A DNA stretch of 51,223 nucleotides from assembly GCA_903944895.1 (NCBI GenBank), contig CAJATL010000285.1:1-51223 (forward strand), written 5' to 3'. Below the pieces are notes generated by a model. That model did not search any database. It had not been told where the DNA came from and worked only from the letters and a program-made list of their open reading frames with translations. The DNA is from an uncultured Bacteroidota bacterium. GTDB lineage: Bacteria > Bacteroidota > Bacteroidia > Bacteroidales > 4484-276. Of this stretch, positions 9,088 through 18,190 are shown piece after piece (position 1 is the stretch's first letter; each line of letters begins with the position of its first letter). Both the position numbers and the translations under genes were made by a program.

Positions 9088-11448
9088 ATGGATATCAATC
9101 AATTAATTAAAATTTTCCTTAAACATGCATGGCTATTAATCACCATTCCTGTTTTATTGGCGTTAATTGTAGTTTACCTCACAAAAAATCAATCCTATAC
9201 TTACGAATCAAAAACAAGAATCTATACTGGAATTGCATCAGGATATCGTTTGGATCAGGACAAACGCATTGATATGTTTTCAACCAATAATTCATTTGAT
9301 AACCTGATTAATGTTATCAAATCAAGGGAGACACTTAGTGAATTAGGTATCCGGCTTATTGCCCAGGCCATGTTACTTGAAAACTATAATCCGATGTTTA
9401 TTTCAAAAGATAATTTTATTGAAATTCGCAAAATCGTACCATCATACCTAAAAGAGTTGGTTGTCAGACCAATTATTCCGGATGACTCACTTTCGTACCA
9501 TTTAGCCTTTGAACAAACTGTTGCAAATTTCATAAAATTTAAAAACGATAGCGATACAAATTTTCTTTATAATATTTTGAATTACAACCACAAACATTAC
9601 AGTATCAAAGCACTATCTTCACTAAAGGTTCAAAGAGTTCAAATGAGTGATCTTGTGGAGATTTCTTATGAATCAGACGATCCTGGAATTAGTCTGCAAA
9701 CTTTAACAATTCTCACCAAAGTATTTATTAAAAATTTTAAACTTCTGCGAGAAAATCAATCAGATGCAATCGTAAAGTACTTTGAAGCTCAGGTGATATT
9801 ATCTCAGCAAAAAGTAAGGATTGCTGAGGATAAATTGCTTGAATTTAATACCGGAAACCAGATTATTAATTATTATGAGCAAAGTAAATTTATAGCCGAA
9901 AAAAAAGAAGACATCGAAGAGTTTATTCAAAACGAACGAATGAAATATGCCGGGGCTGAAGAAGCTTTAAAAAAACTTGAAAACAAACTTCAAATTCAAG
10001 GTCAGATTCAAACAGTTAGTGACGGTATTGTTAGCAAAAGAAACCGATTGCTTGAAATAACAGAGAAAATTACCATAAACGAATTATATGGAGAACGTGA
10101 CACTATCAGTAAAAATCAAATTGCTCAACTAAAAAATGAAGCAAAGCGACTTGAAAAAGAGATGAATGAAGAGATCTCTAATCTTTACCGCTATAACAAC
10201 ACGATTGATGGAATGCCTCTTAGTCAATTATTAAATGAATGGCTCAAAAATTTGGTGATTTTTGCAGAAGCAAAGGCAGGATTACAGGTTTTAGATTCAA
10301 GAAAAAAAGATTTCCAAAAAAACTATGAAATTTTTGCTCCTCTAGGAGCTACATTAAAGCGGATCGAAAGAGAAATTGCTGTAAATGAGCAGGAATATTT
10401 ATCTCTCTTGCATAGTCTAAATATGGCAAAGCTTCAGCAACAAAATGAAGCATTAGCAACAAATATCAAACCCATCGATCCTCCCTATTTCCCGCTTAGC
10501 CCAAAACCATCAAAAAGAAAACTTCTGGTTTTTGCAGCCGGTTTAATGGGTTTTCTTATTATTGCATTTACCATATTGCTAAGTGAGTATTTTGATAATA
10601 CTGTAAAAACATGCGAACGTGCCGAAAAATTGACAGGGGTTAAATTTGCAGTTCCGATGCTAAAAATTTCGGGGAAATATAATTCATACAATCTATCCTT
10701 CATCAGTAACCGCCTGGTTGAACTCCTGGCACAAGAGATAAAACATAAACTATCATCTGGTCCACGTGACGAAGATTTGTTTTCATCGGCAAAAGTTATT
10801 ACAGTATTCAGCACTTTAGAACTTGAAGGGAAGACATTTATTATAAATAAGTTGGTGAATAAATTTCGTGGCATGGGTGAAAAAATTCTCTACCTCAATT
10901 ACACTTTCCATCCAACTAACGATTTGGTTAAGGAAAAAGTAATGGATACTACGCAGTCAAATCTTGATAAACCAAAAAGTTTTCTCAAAAAAATCTTTTC
11001 TCAAATTACAAGTTTTTCGCTGCTTATCGATGAAGAGATTTCGAAAAATGCTGATGACCTCACTTATCAAATAGATGAAACCTTTATGGAGAAGCAAGAT
11101 GTCCTGGAACTAGTCCATACAAATGCATTAAGTTCACTTGATATTTACAAATATGTTTTCATCGAAATACCATCCATTTTATATTATCCGTTCCCGAACG
11201 ATTTGATTAAGAAATCTGATCTGTCAATTCTCCTTTTAAGAGCTAACAGAGAATGGAAAAGTGCAGATTCAGGTTCATTAAAAATGTTGAGCGATACCCT
11301 TGCTAGCCCACCTTTGGGAATACTCAATGGCGTTGAAATTGAAGAAATTGAAACAGTATTGGGAACTTTACCTAAAAAGCGTAGTTTATTTAGAAGAATT
11401 GTTAAAAACCTGATTAACTTCCAATTCTACACCAAACAGTCCATTTAA
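9088..11448 (+). CDS. Wzz/GumC-type polysaccharide co-polymerase with degenerate C-terminal BY-kinase domain
   Basis: 786 residues. An N-terminal membrane helix (about 13-31), a Wzz domain, a long periplasmic coiled coil (about 220-460), a PxxP-rich stretch (PPYFPLSPKPSK) and a second membrane helix (about 479-499) are the layout of GumC/Wzc co-polymerases, which set chain length. The cytosolic part (about 530-760) resembles a bacterial tyrosine kinase: a P-loop remnant with GKT at 581-583, but the usual PGEGK start reads LELEGK, and I see no clear Walker A' or B aspartates. There is no C-terminal tyrosine cluster. It probably regulates length without acting as a normal autophosphorylating kinase (inference). 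Confidence 0.88.
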   Translation: MDINQLIKIFLKHAWLLITIPVLLALIVVYLTKNQSYTYESKTRIYTGIASGYRLDQDKRIDMFSTNNSFDNLINVIKSRETLSELGIRLIAQAMLLENYNPMFISKDNFIEIRKIVPSYLKELVVRPIIPDDSLSYHLAFEQTVANFIKFKNDSDTNFLYNILNYNHKHYSIKALSSLKVQRVQMSDLVEISYESDDPGISLQTLTILTKVFIKNFKLLRENQSDAIVKYFEAQVILSQQKVRIAEDKLLEFNTGNQIINYYEQSKFIAEKKEDIEEFIQNERMKYAGAEEALKKLENKLQIQGQIQTVSDGIVSKRNRLLEITEKITINELYGERDTISKNQIAQLKNEAKRLEKEMNEEISNLYRYNNTIDGMPLSQLLNEWLKNLVIFAEAKAGLQVLDSRKKDFQKNYEIFAPLGATLKRIEREIAVNEQEYLSLLHSLNMAKLQQQNEALATNIKPIDPPYFPLSPKPSKRKLLVFAAGLMGFLIIAFTILLSEYFDNTVKTCERAEKLTGVKFAVPMLKISGKYNSYNLSFISNRLVELLAQEIKHKLSSGPRDEDLFSSAKVITVFSTLELEGKTFIINKLVNKFRGMGEKILYLNYTFHPTNDLVKEKVMDTTQSNLDKPKSFLKKIFSQITSFSLLIDEEISKNADDLTYQIDETFMEKQDVLELVHTNALSSLDIYKYVFIEIPSILYYPFPNDLIKKSDLSILLLRANREWKSADSGSLKMLSDTLASPPLGILNGVEIEEIETVLGTLPKKRSLFRRIVKNLINFQFYTKQSI

Positions 11449-11461
11449 AGTATCATCAGAA

Positions 11462-12796
11462 GTGATAAAAAATGTATTTCAAAATAAAAATATCTTATCG
11501 CTGCTAACCAATATCAGTATTTCTTCTTTTGGTTTATTAGGTTTTCTATTACTTGCACGATCACTCGACAAAGAAAATTTCGGAGCATGGATTCTTTTTA
11601 CAACAGCCTCAAGTTTAATAGAAATGATGCGATTTGGACTAACCAGGGTTGCACTCATCAGGTTTTTATCTGGCGCTGAAACTGAACAACGCGATAACAT
11701 CATTGGCTCGAACTGGCTCATTAGTTTTGTCGTGACTGCTATTTTGGCTGGTTTGATCATATTAACTTATTTGGCATTCTCATCACACATTGATCAATCC
11801 GGATATCAGTACTTTTTTGTTTGGTATCCTTTACTTTTGTTTTTCAATCTTCCTTTTAATAATGCACTGGCCATTTTTGAAGCCGATCAAAAATTTCGTT
11901 CAATTTTGATTTTAAGACTCAGTACTGGAATAACTTTTACAATATTTTTAATTTTCAATCTATTCATTTTGAAGGTTGATCTTACCTTAATCATTGTTGC
12001 TCATTTGATTGTACATCTGTTGGCATCCAGTTATTGTGTTTTAGGAAAATTGGATGGCATACAGTTGATCTTTAAATCATCCAGACAAACTGTTTTAATG
12101 TTTTTGAATTTTGGCAAATTCACGTTTGGAACATTGATAGGATCAAGTATGTTAAAAAGTGCTGATGTAATGATAATTGGATTAAGTCCTTTGGGTGCTT
12201 CTGCTGTTGCAATTTACAGCATCCCGTTAAAATTAATTGAGTTGATGCAAATTCCACTTAGAAGTTTTGCGAGTACTGCCTATCCTAAAATATCCCGTGC
12301 AAGTATAAAAGGAGCTCATGATGAGGTTATTAAACTATTTTATACCTACAGTGGTGTTACAACATTATTATTTATTCCTTTGAGTATTTTTTGTTTCATG
12401 TTCTCAAAAACATTTGTTTTATTTTTAGGTGGAGAACAATACCTGGATTCAATTGTACCAATTATTATCTTTAAAATTTTTGCAATTTATGGGGTTTTGT
12501 TACCATTGGATAGATTTAATGGGATCGTACTTGATGCTATTGATAAACCAAAAATAAATTTTTATAAAGTCCTGGCAATGACTGTCACCAATGTTTTAGG
12601 CGATATTATTGCAGTTTTTGTTTTTAAATCGATAATAATGGTGGCATTAGTAACAATATTTTTTACAATTGGTGGACAGTTTTTAGGATGGTATTTTCTT
12701 TCGAGGTATTTACCGATTAGTATATTTGCTTTGGTTGCTGAATCAAAAGTATTTTGTATTGGGTGGATCAGGAAAAATCTCCAAAAGTCATTGTAA
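11462..12796 (+). CDS. Wzx-like oligosaccharide flippase (MATE/MOP superfamily)
   Basis: 444 residues, strongly hydrophobic with about 12 to 14 membrane segments. The start (LTNISISSFGLLGFLLLARSL) and the segment LGASAVAIYSIPLKLIELMQ are typical of the polysaccharide biosynthesis/MATE flippase family that moves undecaprenyl-linked repeat units across the inner membrane. The start codon is GTG (GTGATAAAA), 14 bp after the Wzz gene. Its position between chain-length control and the polymerase/ligase gene agrees with a Wzx role. The lipid-linked substrate is unknown. Confidence 0.88.
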   Translation: MIKNVFQNKNILSLLTNISISSFGLLGFLLLARSLDKENFGAWILFTTASSLIEMMRFGLTRVALIRFLSGAETEQRDNIIGSNWLISFVVTAILAGLIILTYLAFSSHIDQSGYQYFFVWYPLLLFFNLPFNNALAIFEADQKFRSILILRLSTGITFTIFLIFNLFILKVDLTLIIVAHLIVHLLASSYCVLGKLDGIQLIFKSSRQTVLMFLNFGKFTFGTLIGSSMLKSADVMIIGLSPLGASAVAIYSIPLKLIELMQIPLRSFASTAYPKISRASIKGAHDEVIKLFYTYSGVTTLLFIPLSIFCFMFSKTFVLFLGGEQYLDSIVPIIIFKIFAIYGVLLPLDRFNGIVLDAIDKPKINFYKVLAMTVTNVLGDIIAVFVFKSIIMVALVTIFFTIGGQFLGWYFLSRYLPISIFALVAESKVFCIGWIRKNLQKSL

Positions 12797-12815
12797 TTTC
12801 AAAAAGGAATTTGAA

Positions 12816-14318
12816 ATGAAAAATCCAATTCAGGAAAATACAGGATCAGAAGCATTTTTAAAACCTTCCGTGATAATCCTGCTGATTTTGGTAGTTGCTG
12901 CGTTTGGAATAATTGTAGTGAAAGTAGGCCCACTAATTGGTTTAGCAATAATTTTAATCCCCGGATTATTCTTTTTTTTGAATCGTTTGTTCAATAATCC
13001 ACAATTTGGGGTTTACATGGTATTCCTCGCTGGCTTTACTGTTAATGGTATTACCAGGTATCTTGGAGATTATCCATTCGGATTATCGATTGATATTATT
13101 TTGATTTTAACATACATTGCAATTTTTTTTAAGGAATTTAATCGTAAAATGGATTGGAGCCCCGCGACAAATGATTTGACATTAGTTGCATTAATATGGT
13201 TTACCTATGCTTTATTGCAGTTGCTGAATCCAGAGGCCGTGAGCAAAACTGCATGGTTTTATGCAATGCGTGGTGAGTCGCTCTATATGCTTTTGACAGT
13301 GCCATTGGTAATGATGTTGATGAACAAATACCGTAATCTTAATACTTTTCTTTACCTATGGGCAATTATCTCGATTATAGCAACAATAAAAGGGGTAATT
13401 CAATTAAAGATTGGTCTTGATCCCTGGGAACAAAAATGGATAAATGCTGGAGCATATACTACCCATATTCTTTTTGGAAAGCTTAGGGTTTTCTCTTTTT
13501 ATAGTGATGCGGGTCAATTTGGTGCTGCTCAGGCTCATGCAGGTCTTGTTGGAACTATATTATTTTTACATACAAAATTATTTAAGGAAAGGTTATTATT
13601 TGGAATTATGGCAATTGCCGGTTTTTATGGTATGTTTATTTCAGGAACGAGGGGCTCAATTGCAGTAATTTTTGCCGGATTTTTTATTTATCTTGTCTTA
13701 ACAAGAAATTTAAGAATGATTACAATTGGCACACTGGTGGGAATATCATTTTTTGTTTTTTTTAAGTTTACTACAATAGGAAATGATGTTTATGCGATAA
13801 ACCGAATGAGAACTGCTTTCAACCCGGAAGATCCTTCGCTTCTGTTGCGACTGGAAAATCAAAAAAAACTCAGGATTTATCTTACTGATAAACCTTTTGG
13901 AGGTGGTATCGGTTCATCTGCATATTGGGGTAAAAGATTTTCTCCAAATAGTTATCTTTCAACCATTGCCACCGATAGCTGGTATGTTGTGATTTGGGCT
14001 GAACAAGGTATCGTCGGATTAGCCCTGCATCTTATCATTTTATTTTATATTATCGGGAGAGGTGCATTCTTAAGCATGTTTCGTGTTCGGGATCCTGTGC
14101 TGCAAGGAAAATTATTCGCCTTAAATTCAGGAATTCTTGGAATAATGGCTGCTTCCTATGGAAATGCGGTTTTGGGACAAATGCCTACCGCGCTAATGAT
14201 CTATTCATCGATGGCGTTTTTGTTTTTAGCAAAACGAATTGACAACGAAATTAAAGAAAGTGAAACTGAATTAAAAAGATTAGATAATGAAATTGGAAAT
14301 CAAACCAATTTAAAATGA
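12816..14318 (+). CDS. O-antigen ligase/polymerase family membrane protein (Wzy/WaaL-like)
   Basis: 500 residues from the ATG at 12816. The frame is open from 12726, overlapping the flippase by 71 bp, but the internal ATG follows an AAAAAGGAAT ribosome-site-like stretch and leaves 19 bp between the genes. About ten to twelve membrane helices surround a large periplasmic loop; FISGTRGSIAVIFAGF and the later GGGIGSSAYWGK region with PNSYLSTIATDSWYV are characteristic of the Wzy_C/O-antigen ligase family (PF04932). Such proteins join repeat units to one another or to a lipid carrier. Whether this one is polymerase or ligase cannot be told; as the only one in the locus, polymerase is more likely. 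Confidence 0.85.
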   Translation: MKNPIQENTGSEAFLKPSVIILLILVVAAFGIIVVKVGPLIGLAIILIPGLFFFLNRLFNNPQFGVYMVFLAGFTVNGITRYLGDYPFGLSIDIILILTYIAIFFKEFNRKMDWSPATNDLTLVALIWFTYALLQLLNPEAVSKTAWFYAMRGESLYMLLTVPLVMMLMNKYRNLNTFLYLWAIISIIATIKGVIQLKIGLDPWEQKWINAGAYTTHILFGKLRVFSFYSDAGQFGAAQAHAGLVGTILFLHTKLFKERLLFGIMAIAGFYGMFISGTRGSIAVIFAGFFIYLVLTRNLRMITIGTLVGISFFVFFKFTTIGNDVYAINRMRTAFNPEDPSLLLRLENQKKLRIYLTDKPFGGGIGSSAYWGKRFSPNSYLSTIATDSWYVVIWAEQGIVGLALHLIILFYIIGRGAFLSMFRVRDPVLQGKLFALNSGILGIMAASYGNAVLGQMPTALMIYSSMAFLFLAKRIDNEIKESETELKRLDNEIGNQTNLK

Positions 14319-14399
14319 TCAGTGCATTATTTCTGATACTATTAATGGTTGATTTTGTTTGAGTATCATCTTCACTTTCGATACAGAGAATTTTAACTT

Positions 14400-15158
14400 A
14401 TGATAAACTATAGTGATTACAAAAATCCGGAAGATTTAAAAAGACTGAGATTTATTGTCGAGGAAATCTCTGGAAAAAATCCAAAAGGTTGTATTATTTT
14501 AGACATTGGGTGTGGAACTGGCAATGTTTCCCATCAGCTTGGTATGTCCGGGTATCAAATAACAGGTATCGATTCAGATCAGGAATCAATTGATTACGCT
14601 CAATCAAGGATCAATAATTCTAACGTCACTTTTATCAAAGAAGACGTTTACCAATTTCCAGTTAAGGAGAATTATTTTGACGCTATCATTTGTTCTGAAT
14701 TTATTGAACACTTACCTGATCCAAATTCAGTAGTAATGAAAATATTTAAAATGCTTAAAGATGATGGAATTTTAATAGTTACTGTACCAAATGGAATTGG
14801 TCCCCGGGAAATTTTTGTAACCCGGCCTGTCATCTGGGTGCGGGATCATGGAGGATATTTATGGAAAATTCTACTCAAATTTAAAGCATTTCTCGGCTAT
14901 AAAGGCACCACGATTTTATCAAAATCTGAAAACCTTGATCATCTTCAGTTTTTCACGATTAAACAACTGAAACGAATGTCGGAAAACAACGGATTTAAAA
15001 TAGTAAAATTGAAAAACTCCAACTTTATTGCCGGTGTCTTCCCGCTCTCATTATTTTATCGGAGTTCCCGAAAATTGCAGACTTTTGATTGCTGGATAGC
15101 TGATAAATTACCTCATACTTTATCTTCAGGGTATTACTCAGTTTGGGTTAAAAAATAA
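14400..15158 (+). CDS. Class I SAM-dependent methyltransferase
   Basis: 252 residues. The SAM-binding motif I is LDIGCGTGNVS (Gly37-Gly41), motif II region ITGIDSDQESIDYA, and post-motif element FDAIICSEFIEHLPDP; then a HLQFFTIKQLKRM stretch like the C-terminal part of UbiE/Methyltransf_11-type enzymes. It probably methylates a sugar or lipid-linked intermediate of the polysaccharide, given its location, but the substrate is not evident. It lies 81 bp after the ligase gene and 4 bp before cysQ. Confidence 0.85.
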   Translation: MINYSDYKNPEDLKRLRFIVEEISGKNPKGCIILDIGCGTGNVSHQLGMSGYQITGIDSDQESIDYAQSRINNSNVTFIKEDVYQFPVKENYFDAIICSEFIEHLPDPNSVVMKIFKMLKDDGILIVTVPNGIGPREIFVTRPVIWVRDHGGYLWKILLKFKAFLGYKGTTILSKSENLDHLQFFTIKQLKRMSENNGFKIVKLKNSNFIAGVFPLSLFYRSSRKLQTFDCWIADKLPHTLSSGYYSVWVKK

Positions 15159-15162
15159 AAAT

Positions 15163-15996
15163 ATGAAACAATCTTTTGATTTTCCTGATATCGACAAATT
15201 GCTCTGGAGTGCACTTAATGCCTCCATTAATGCTGGTGAAGCTATCATGGCAGTTTATGATACAACCTACTCAGTTGAGTTTAAAAATGATAACAGCCCT
15301 CTGACTTTAGCCGATAAAAACGCCCATGACATTATTGATGAAAGCTTAAGATTTCACAAAATTCCTTTGTTAAGCGAAGAAGGTGAAAAAATTCCTTTCA
15401 TCACCCGAAAAAGTTGGAGATTATTATGGATTGTTGACCCTTTGGATGGAACAAAAGAATTTGTTAAGCACAACGACGAATTTACAGTGAATGTGGCATT
15501 AATTTATGAGAATCAGCCTATATTAGGTGTTGTTTATTGCCCACCAAACAAAACGCTGTACTTTGCAAACAGCAAAATCAACGGGGCTTTTAAAACTGTT
15601 TTAATTGAAGGTCTCCCAACAAATCTCTCTGAACTTATTGCTATTTCCGAAAAATTGCCCTTAACAGGAGCTTCTTCCACCTTTACTGTTGTTGCCAGCC
15701 GGACACACCTGAATGAAGAAACTGCAGGTTTTATCGCAGATCTTAAAAAAAATCATGACCAAATCCTGCAAATTTCCAAGGGAAGTTCACTAAAATTCTG
15801 TCTGGTTGCTGAAGGCCTTGCAGATATTTATCCCCGATTTGCTCCAACCTGTGAATGGGACACGGCAGCAGCACAGGCAATTGTCCATTTTGCAGGTGGT
15901 GAAGTTGTTGATGCAAACACAAATCTACCTCTTACTTATAACAAAGAAAATTTACTAAATCCATCTTTTATTGTGAGGTCAAAAAAATCACGATGA
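15163..15996 (+). CDS. cysQ: 3'(2'),5'-bisphosphate nucleotidase CysQ
   Basis: 277 residues, an inositol-monophosphatase superfamily member. Metal-binding residues are visible: Glu72/Glu73 in LLSEEGE, Asp92, Asp95 and Thr97 in DPLDGTKEF, and the C-terminal CEWDTAAAQAI motif that is specific to the CysQ branch. It removes the 3' phosphate from PAP, the by-product of PAPS-dependent sulfation or sulfate reduction. It starts 4 bp after the methyltransferase and overlaps the next glycosyltransferase start by 4 bp, so it is translated with the polysaccharide genes. This position would fit sulfated glycan synthesis, but no sulfotransferase is visible here. Confidence 0.92.
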   Translation: MKQSFDFPDIDKLLWSALNASINAGEAIMAVYDTTYSVEFKNDNSPLTLADKNAHDIIDESLRFHKIPLLSEEGEKIPFITRKSWRLLWIVDPLDGTKEFVKHNDEFTVNVALIYENQPILGVVYCPPNKTLYFANSKINGAFKTVLIEGLPTNLSELIAISEKLPLTGASSTFTVVASRTHLNEETAGFIADLKKNHDQILQISKGSSLKFCLVAEGLADIYPRFAPTCEWDTAAAQAIVHFAGGEVVDANTNLPLTYNKENLLNPSFIVRSKKSR

Positions 15997-16931
15997 ATAC
16001 CAATAATGAGAAATATCCGCTTGTTTCGATTATTTCGGTGAACTTCAACAATACCGAGGTTACTTCTGATTTGCTAAAATCTTTAAGACTGATTAGCTAT
16101 CAAAACATCGAAATTATTATTGTGGATAATGCATCATCACAAGGGAAGGTTGATTTACTCAAGATACATTTTCCAGAAATAGTATTACTGAAAAGTATTA
16201 AAAACCTGGGTTTTGCCGGAGGAAACAATCTTGGGATAACCCAATCCAAAGGAAAATATATTTTACTTTTAAATAATGATATTGAGGTAAAACCTGACTT
16301 CCTGGAACCTTTGGTTGCCAAACTTGAATCCGATGAAAGTATTGGAGCAGTTAGCCCGAAGATTAAATTTTTCTATTCGCCCGAAACTATTCAGTTTGCA
16401 GGACAGTCTCCGATGAATAATTACACCATGCGCAGTTATGGATACGGATACAAGGCTGTTGATCAAGGTCAGTTTAATAAAGATTCAACCACCCATTTTT
16501 TACATGGTGCAGCAATGATGATTCCTAGATCGGTTATCCAAAAAGTAGGTTTAATGCCTGACTGTTATTTCCTGTTTTATGAAGAGCTTGACTGGTGTGA
16601 AAGCATTAAGCGTGCAGGGTTTCAATTATGGTATGTTCATAATTCGACGGTACTTCACAAAGAATCGATGTCGGTTGGTAAAATGAGCAAAACCAAAACA
16701 TATTACATGAACAGATCCCGGCTTATTTATTTAAGAAGAAATGAAAGCGGGCTAAAATTCCTGGTTGCTCTTTTCTATCTGATATTTGTTTCTGTTCCTA
16801 AGAATTTGTTCACTTTGTTATTTAGAGGTAAGTTTGGTCATTTTCAGGCTTACACACTCGCAATAATCTGGAATTTAACACATCCTTTTTCAAAAGAGAT
16901 TCATACTAATCCAAAGCTTAATTATTCTTAG
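15993..16931 (+). CDS. Glycosyltransferase family 2 (rhamnosyltransferase-like)
   Basis: 312 residues. GT-A fold signatures: VSIISVNFNNTEVT at the N-terminus, IIIVDNASSQ, NLGFAGGNNLGI, and the nucleotide-sugar/metal motif LLLNNDIEVKPDFL, followed by FLFYEELDWCESIKRAGF near residue 200. These match the WcaA/RfbN-like GT2 group that often transfers rhamnose or related sugars. A hydrophobic stretch near residues 250-275 may contact the membrane. It overlaps cysQ by 4 bp. Donor and acceptor sugars are unknown. Confidence 0.9.
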   Translation: MNTNNEKYPLVSIISVNFNNTEVTSDLLKSLRLISYQNIEIIIVDNASSQGKVDLLKIHFPEIVLLKSIKNLGFAGGNNLGITQSKGKYILLLNNDIEVKPDFLEPLVAKLESDESIGAVSPKIKFFYSPETIQFAGQSPMNNYTMRSYGYGYKAVDQGQFNKDSTTHFLHGAAMMIPRSVIQKVGLMPDCYFLFYEELDWCESIKRAGFQLWYVHNSTVLHKESMSVGKMSKTKTYYMNRSRLIYLRRNESGLKFLVALFYLIFVSVPKNLFTLLFRGKFGHFQAYTLAIIWNLTHPFSKEIHTNPKLNYS

Positions 16932-16944
16932 AAAAAACTACAAT

Positions 16945-18156
16945 ATGAACTTCGATTATATCTATCTAATAAATTTATTACAACTACTTGTACTTTTGAT
17001 GCTCGGACTGTCAACTCTTTACATATTTATTTTTTCATTGGCCGGCCTCTTTTACAACCAAATTCCTTATCCGGAAGTAACCAAAAAACGTAAAATTGCG
17101 GTTCTGATTCCCGGTTACAAAGAAGATAATGTGATTATTGAGGTTGCAAAGGATGCGTTATTGCAAGATTACCCCCGTCAATATTATGATGTGGTGATTA
17201 TTGCTGACTCCTTCCAGCCAGAAACCCTGAAAATCCTCAAGAAGTTGCCTGTCGTTGTAATTGAAGTGTCATTCCAAAAAAGTACAAAAGCCAAAGCACT
17301 CAATCAGGCACTTGAATTTCTGGGAAATAATTACGAAATAGCGGTTATTTTGGATGCCGACAACTTAATGGCAAAAAATTTCCTGACCAAAGTCAATTCG
17401 GCTTTCGAAAGTGAATTTCTGGCTATTCAGGGACATCGTAAAGCAAAAAACATGAATACTTCGCTGGCCATTCTTGATGCTGCGAGTGAAGAAATAAACA
17501 ATCACATTTTCAGAAAAGGTCACCGCGTACTTGGTTTTTCTTCTGCCATTATTGGTTCAGGCATGGCTTTTAATTACAGCTATTTTAAAAAACTGATGTC
17601 CGAAATAAAGGCTATTGGCGGATTTGATAAAGAAATTGAACTAAAAATGATGAAGGCTGGTAATAAAATCGAATACCTCGATGACGCATTCATTTACGAT
17701 GAAAAGGTTCAAAAAGCAGAAGTTTTTCTCATCCAGCGCAGACGATGGTTGTCGGCACAATTTCATTATTTCAGACAGGATTTTTTTGATTCGTTAAAAT
17801 GCTTGATTTTAAACGGAAATATTGATTATTTCGATAAAGCAATACAGTTTATTCAACCACCCCGAATCATGTTGATCAGTCTGCTTCCTGTATTTGGCGG
17901 AATATTTGTTTTCCTCAACTACTCTTTAGGCATCAACCAGTTGTACTCAATTTTCTGGATCGTTGTTAATGCGCTGTGCGCATTAACTTTTCTGTTTTCG
18001 ATACCCACCGAATTTTACAATTTAAAAACCTTGGGTGCTCTAAAAAGCTTACCCAAAGGAATAATACTGATGTTTGGATCCCTATCAAAAATTAAAGGTG
18101 CTAATAAAGAATTTCTTCACACAAAACATGATGGAAATAACGCTGATTCAGTTTAA
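16945..18156 (+). CDS. Membrane-bound glycosyltransferase family 2 (processive-type architecture)
   Basis: 403 residues. One N-terminal membrane helix (about 8-32), a GT2 catalytic domain (IAVLIPGYKEDNVI, VVIIADSFQPE, VILDADNLMAKNFL, then the QRRRWLSAQFHYF motif, a QxxRW element) and about three C-terminal membrane helices. This is the layout of cellulose-synthase/hyaluronan-synthase-like GT2 enzymes, which can be processive; the QxxRW motif binds the growing chain in that group. Here it may add a single residue or a side chain to the repeat unit. It is 13 bp downstream of the previous glycosyltransferase. Confidence 0.87.
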   Translation: MNFDYIYLINLLQLLVLLMLGLSTLYIFIFSLAGLFYNQIPYPEVTKKRKIAVLIPGYKEDNVIIEVAKDALLQDYPRQYYDVVIIADSFQPETLKILKKLPVVVIEVSFQKSTKAKALNQALEFLGNNYEIAVILDADNLMAKNFLTKVNSAFESEFLAIQGHRKAKNMNTSLAILDAASEEINNHIFRKGHRVLGFSSAIIGSGMAFNYSYFKKLMSEIKAIGGFDKEIELKMMKAGNKIEYLDDAFIYDEKVQKAEVFLIQRRRWLSAQFHYFRQDFFDSLKCLILNGNIDYFDKAIQFIQPPRIMLISLLPVFGGIFVFLNYSLGINQLYSIFWIVVNALCALTFLFSIPTEFYNLKTLGALKSLPKGIILMFGSLSKIKGANKEFLHTKHDGNNADSV

Positions 18157-18190
18157 AAACAGAGTTTTACACTTCTAAAACTTCAAAATA

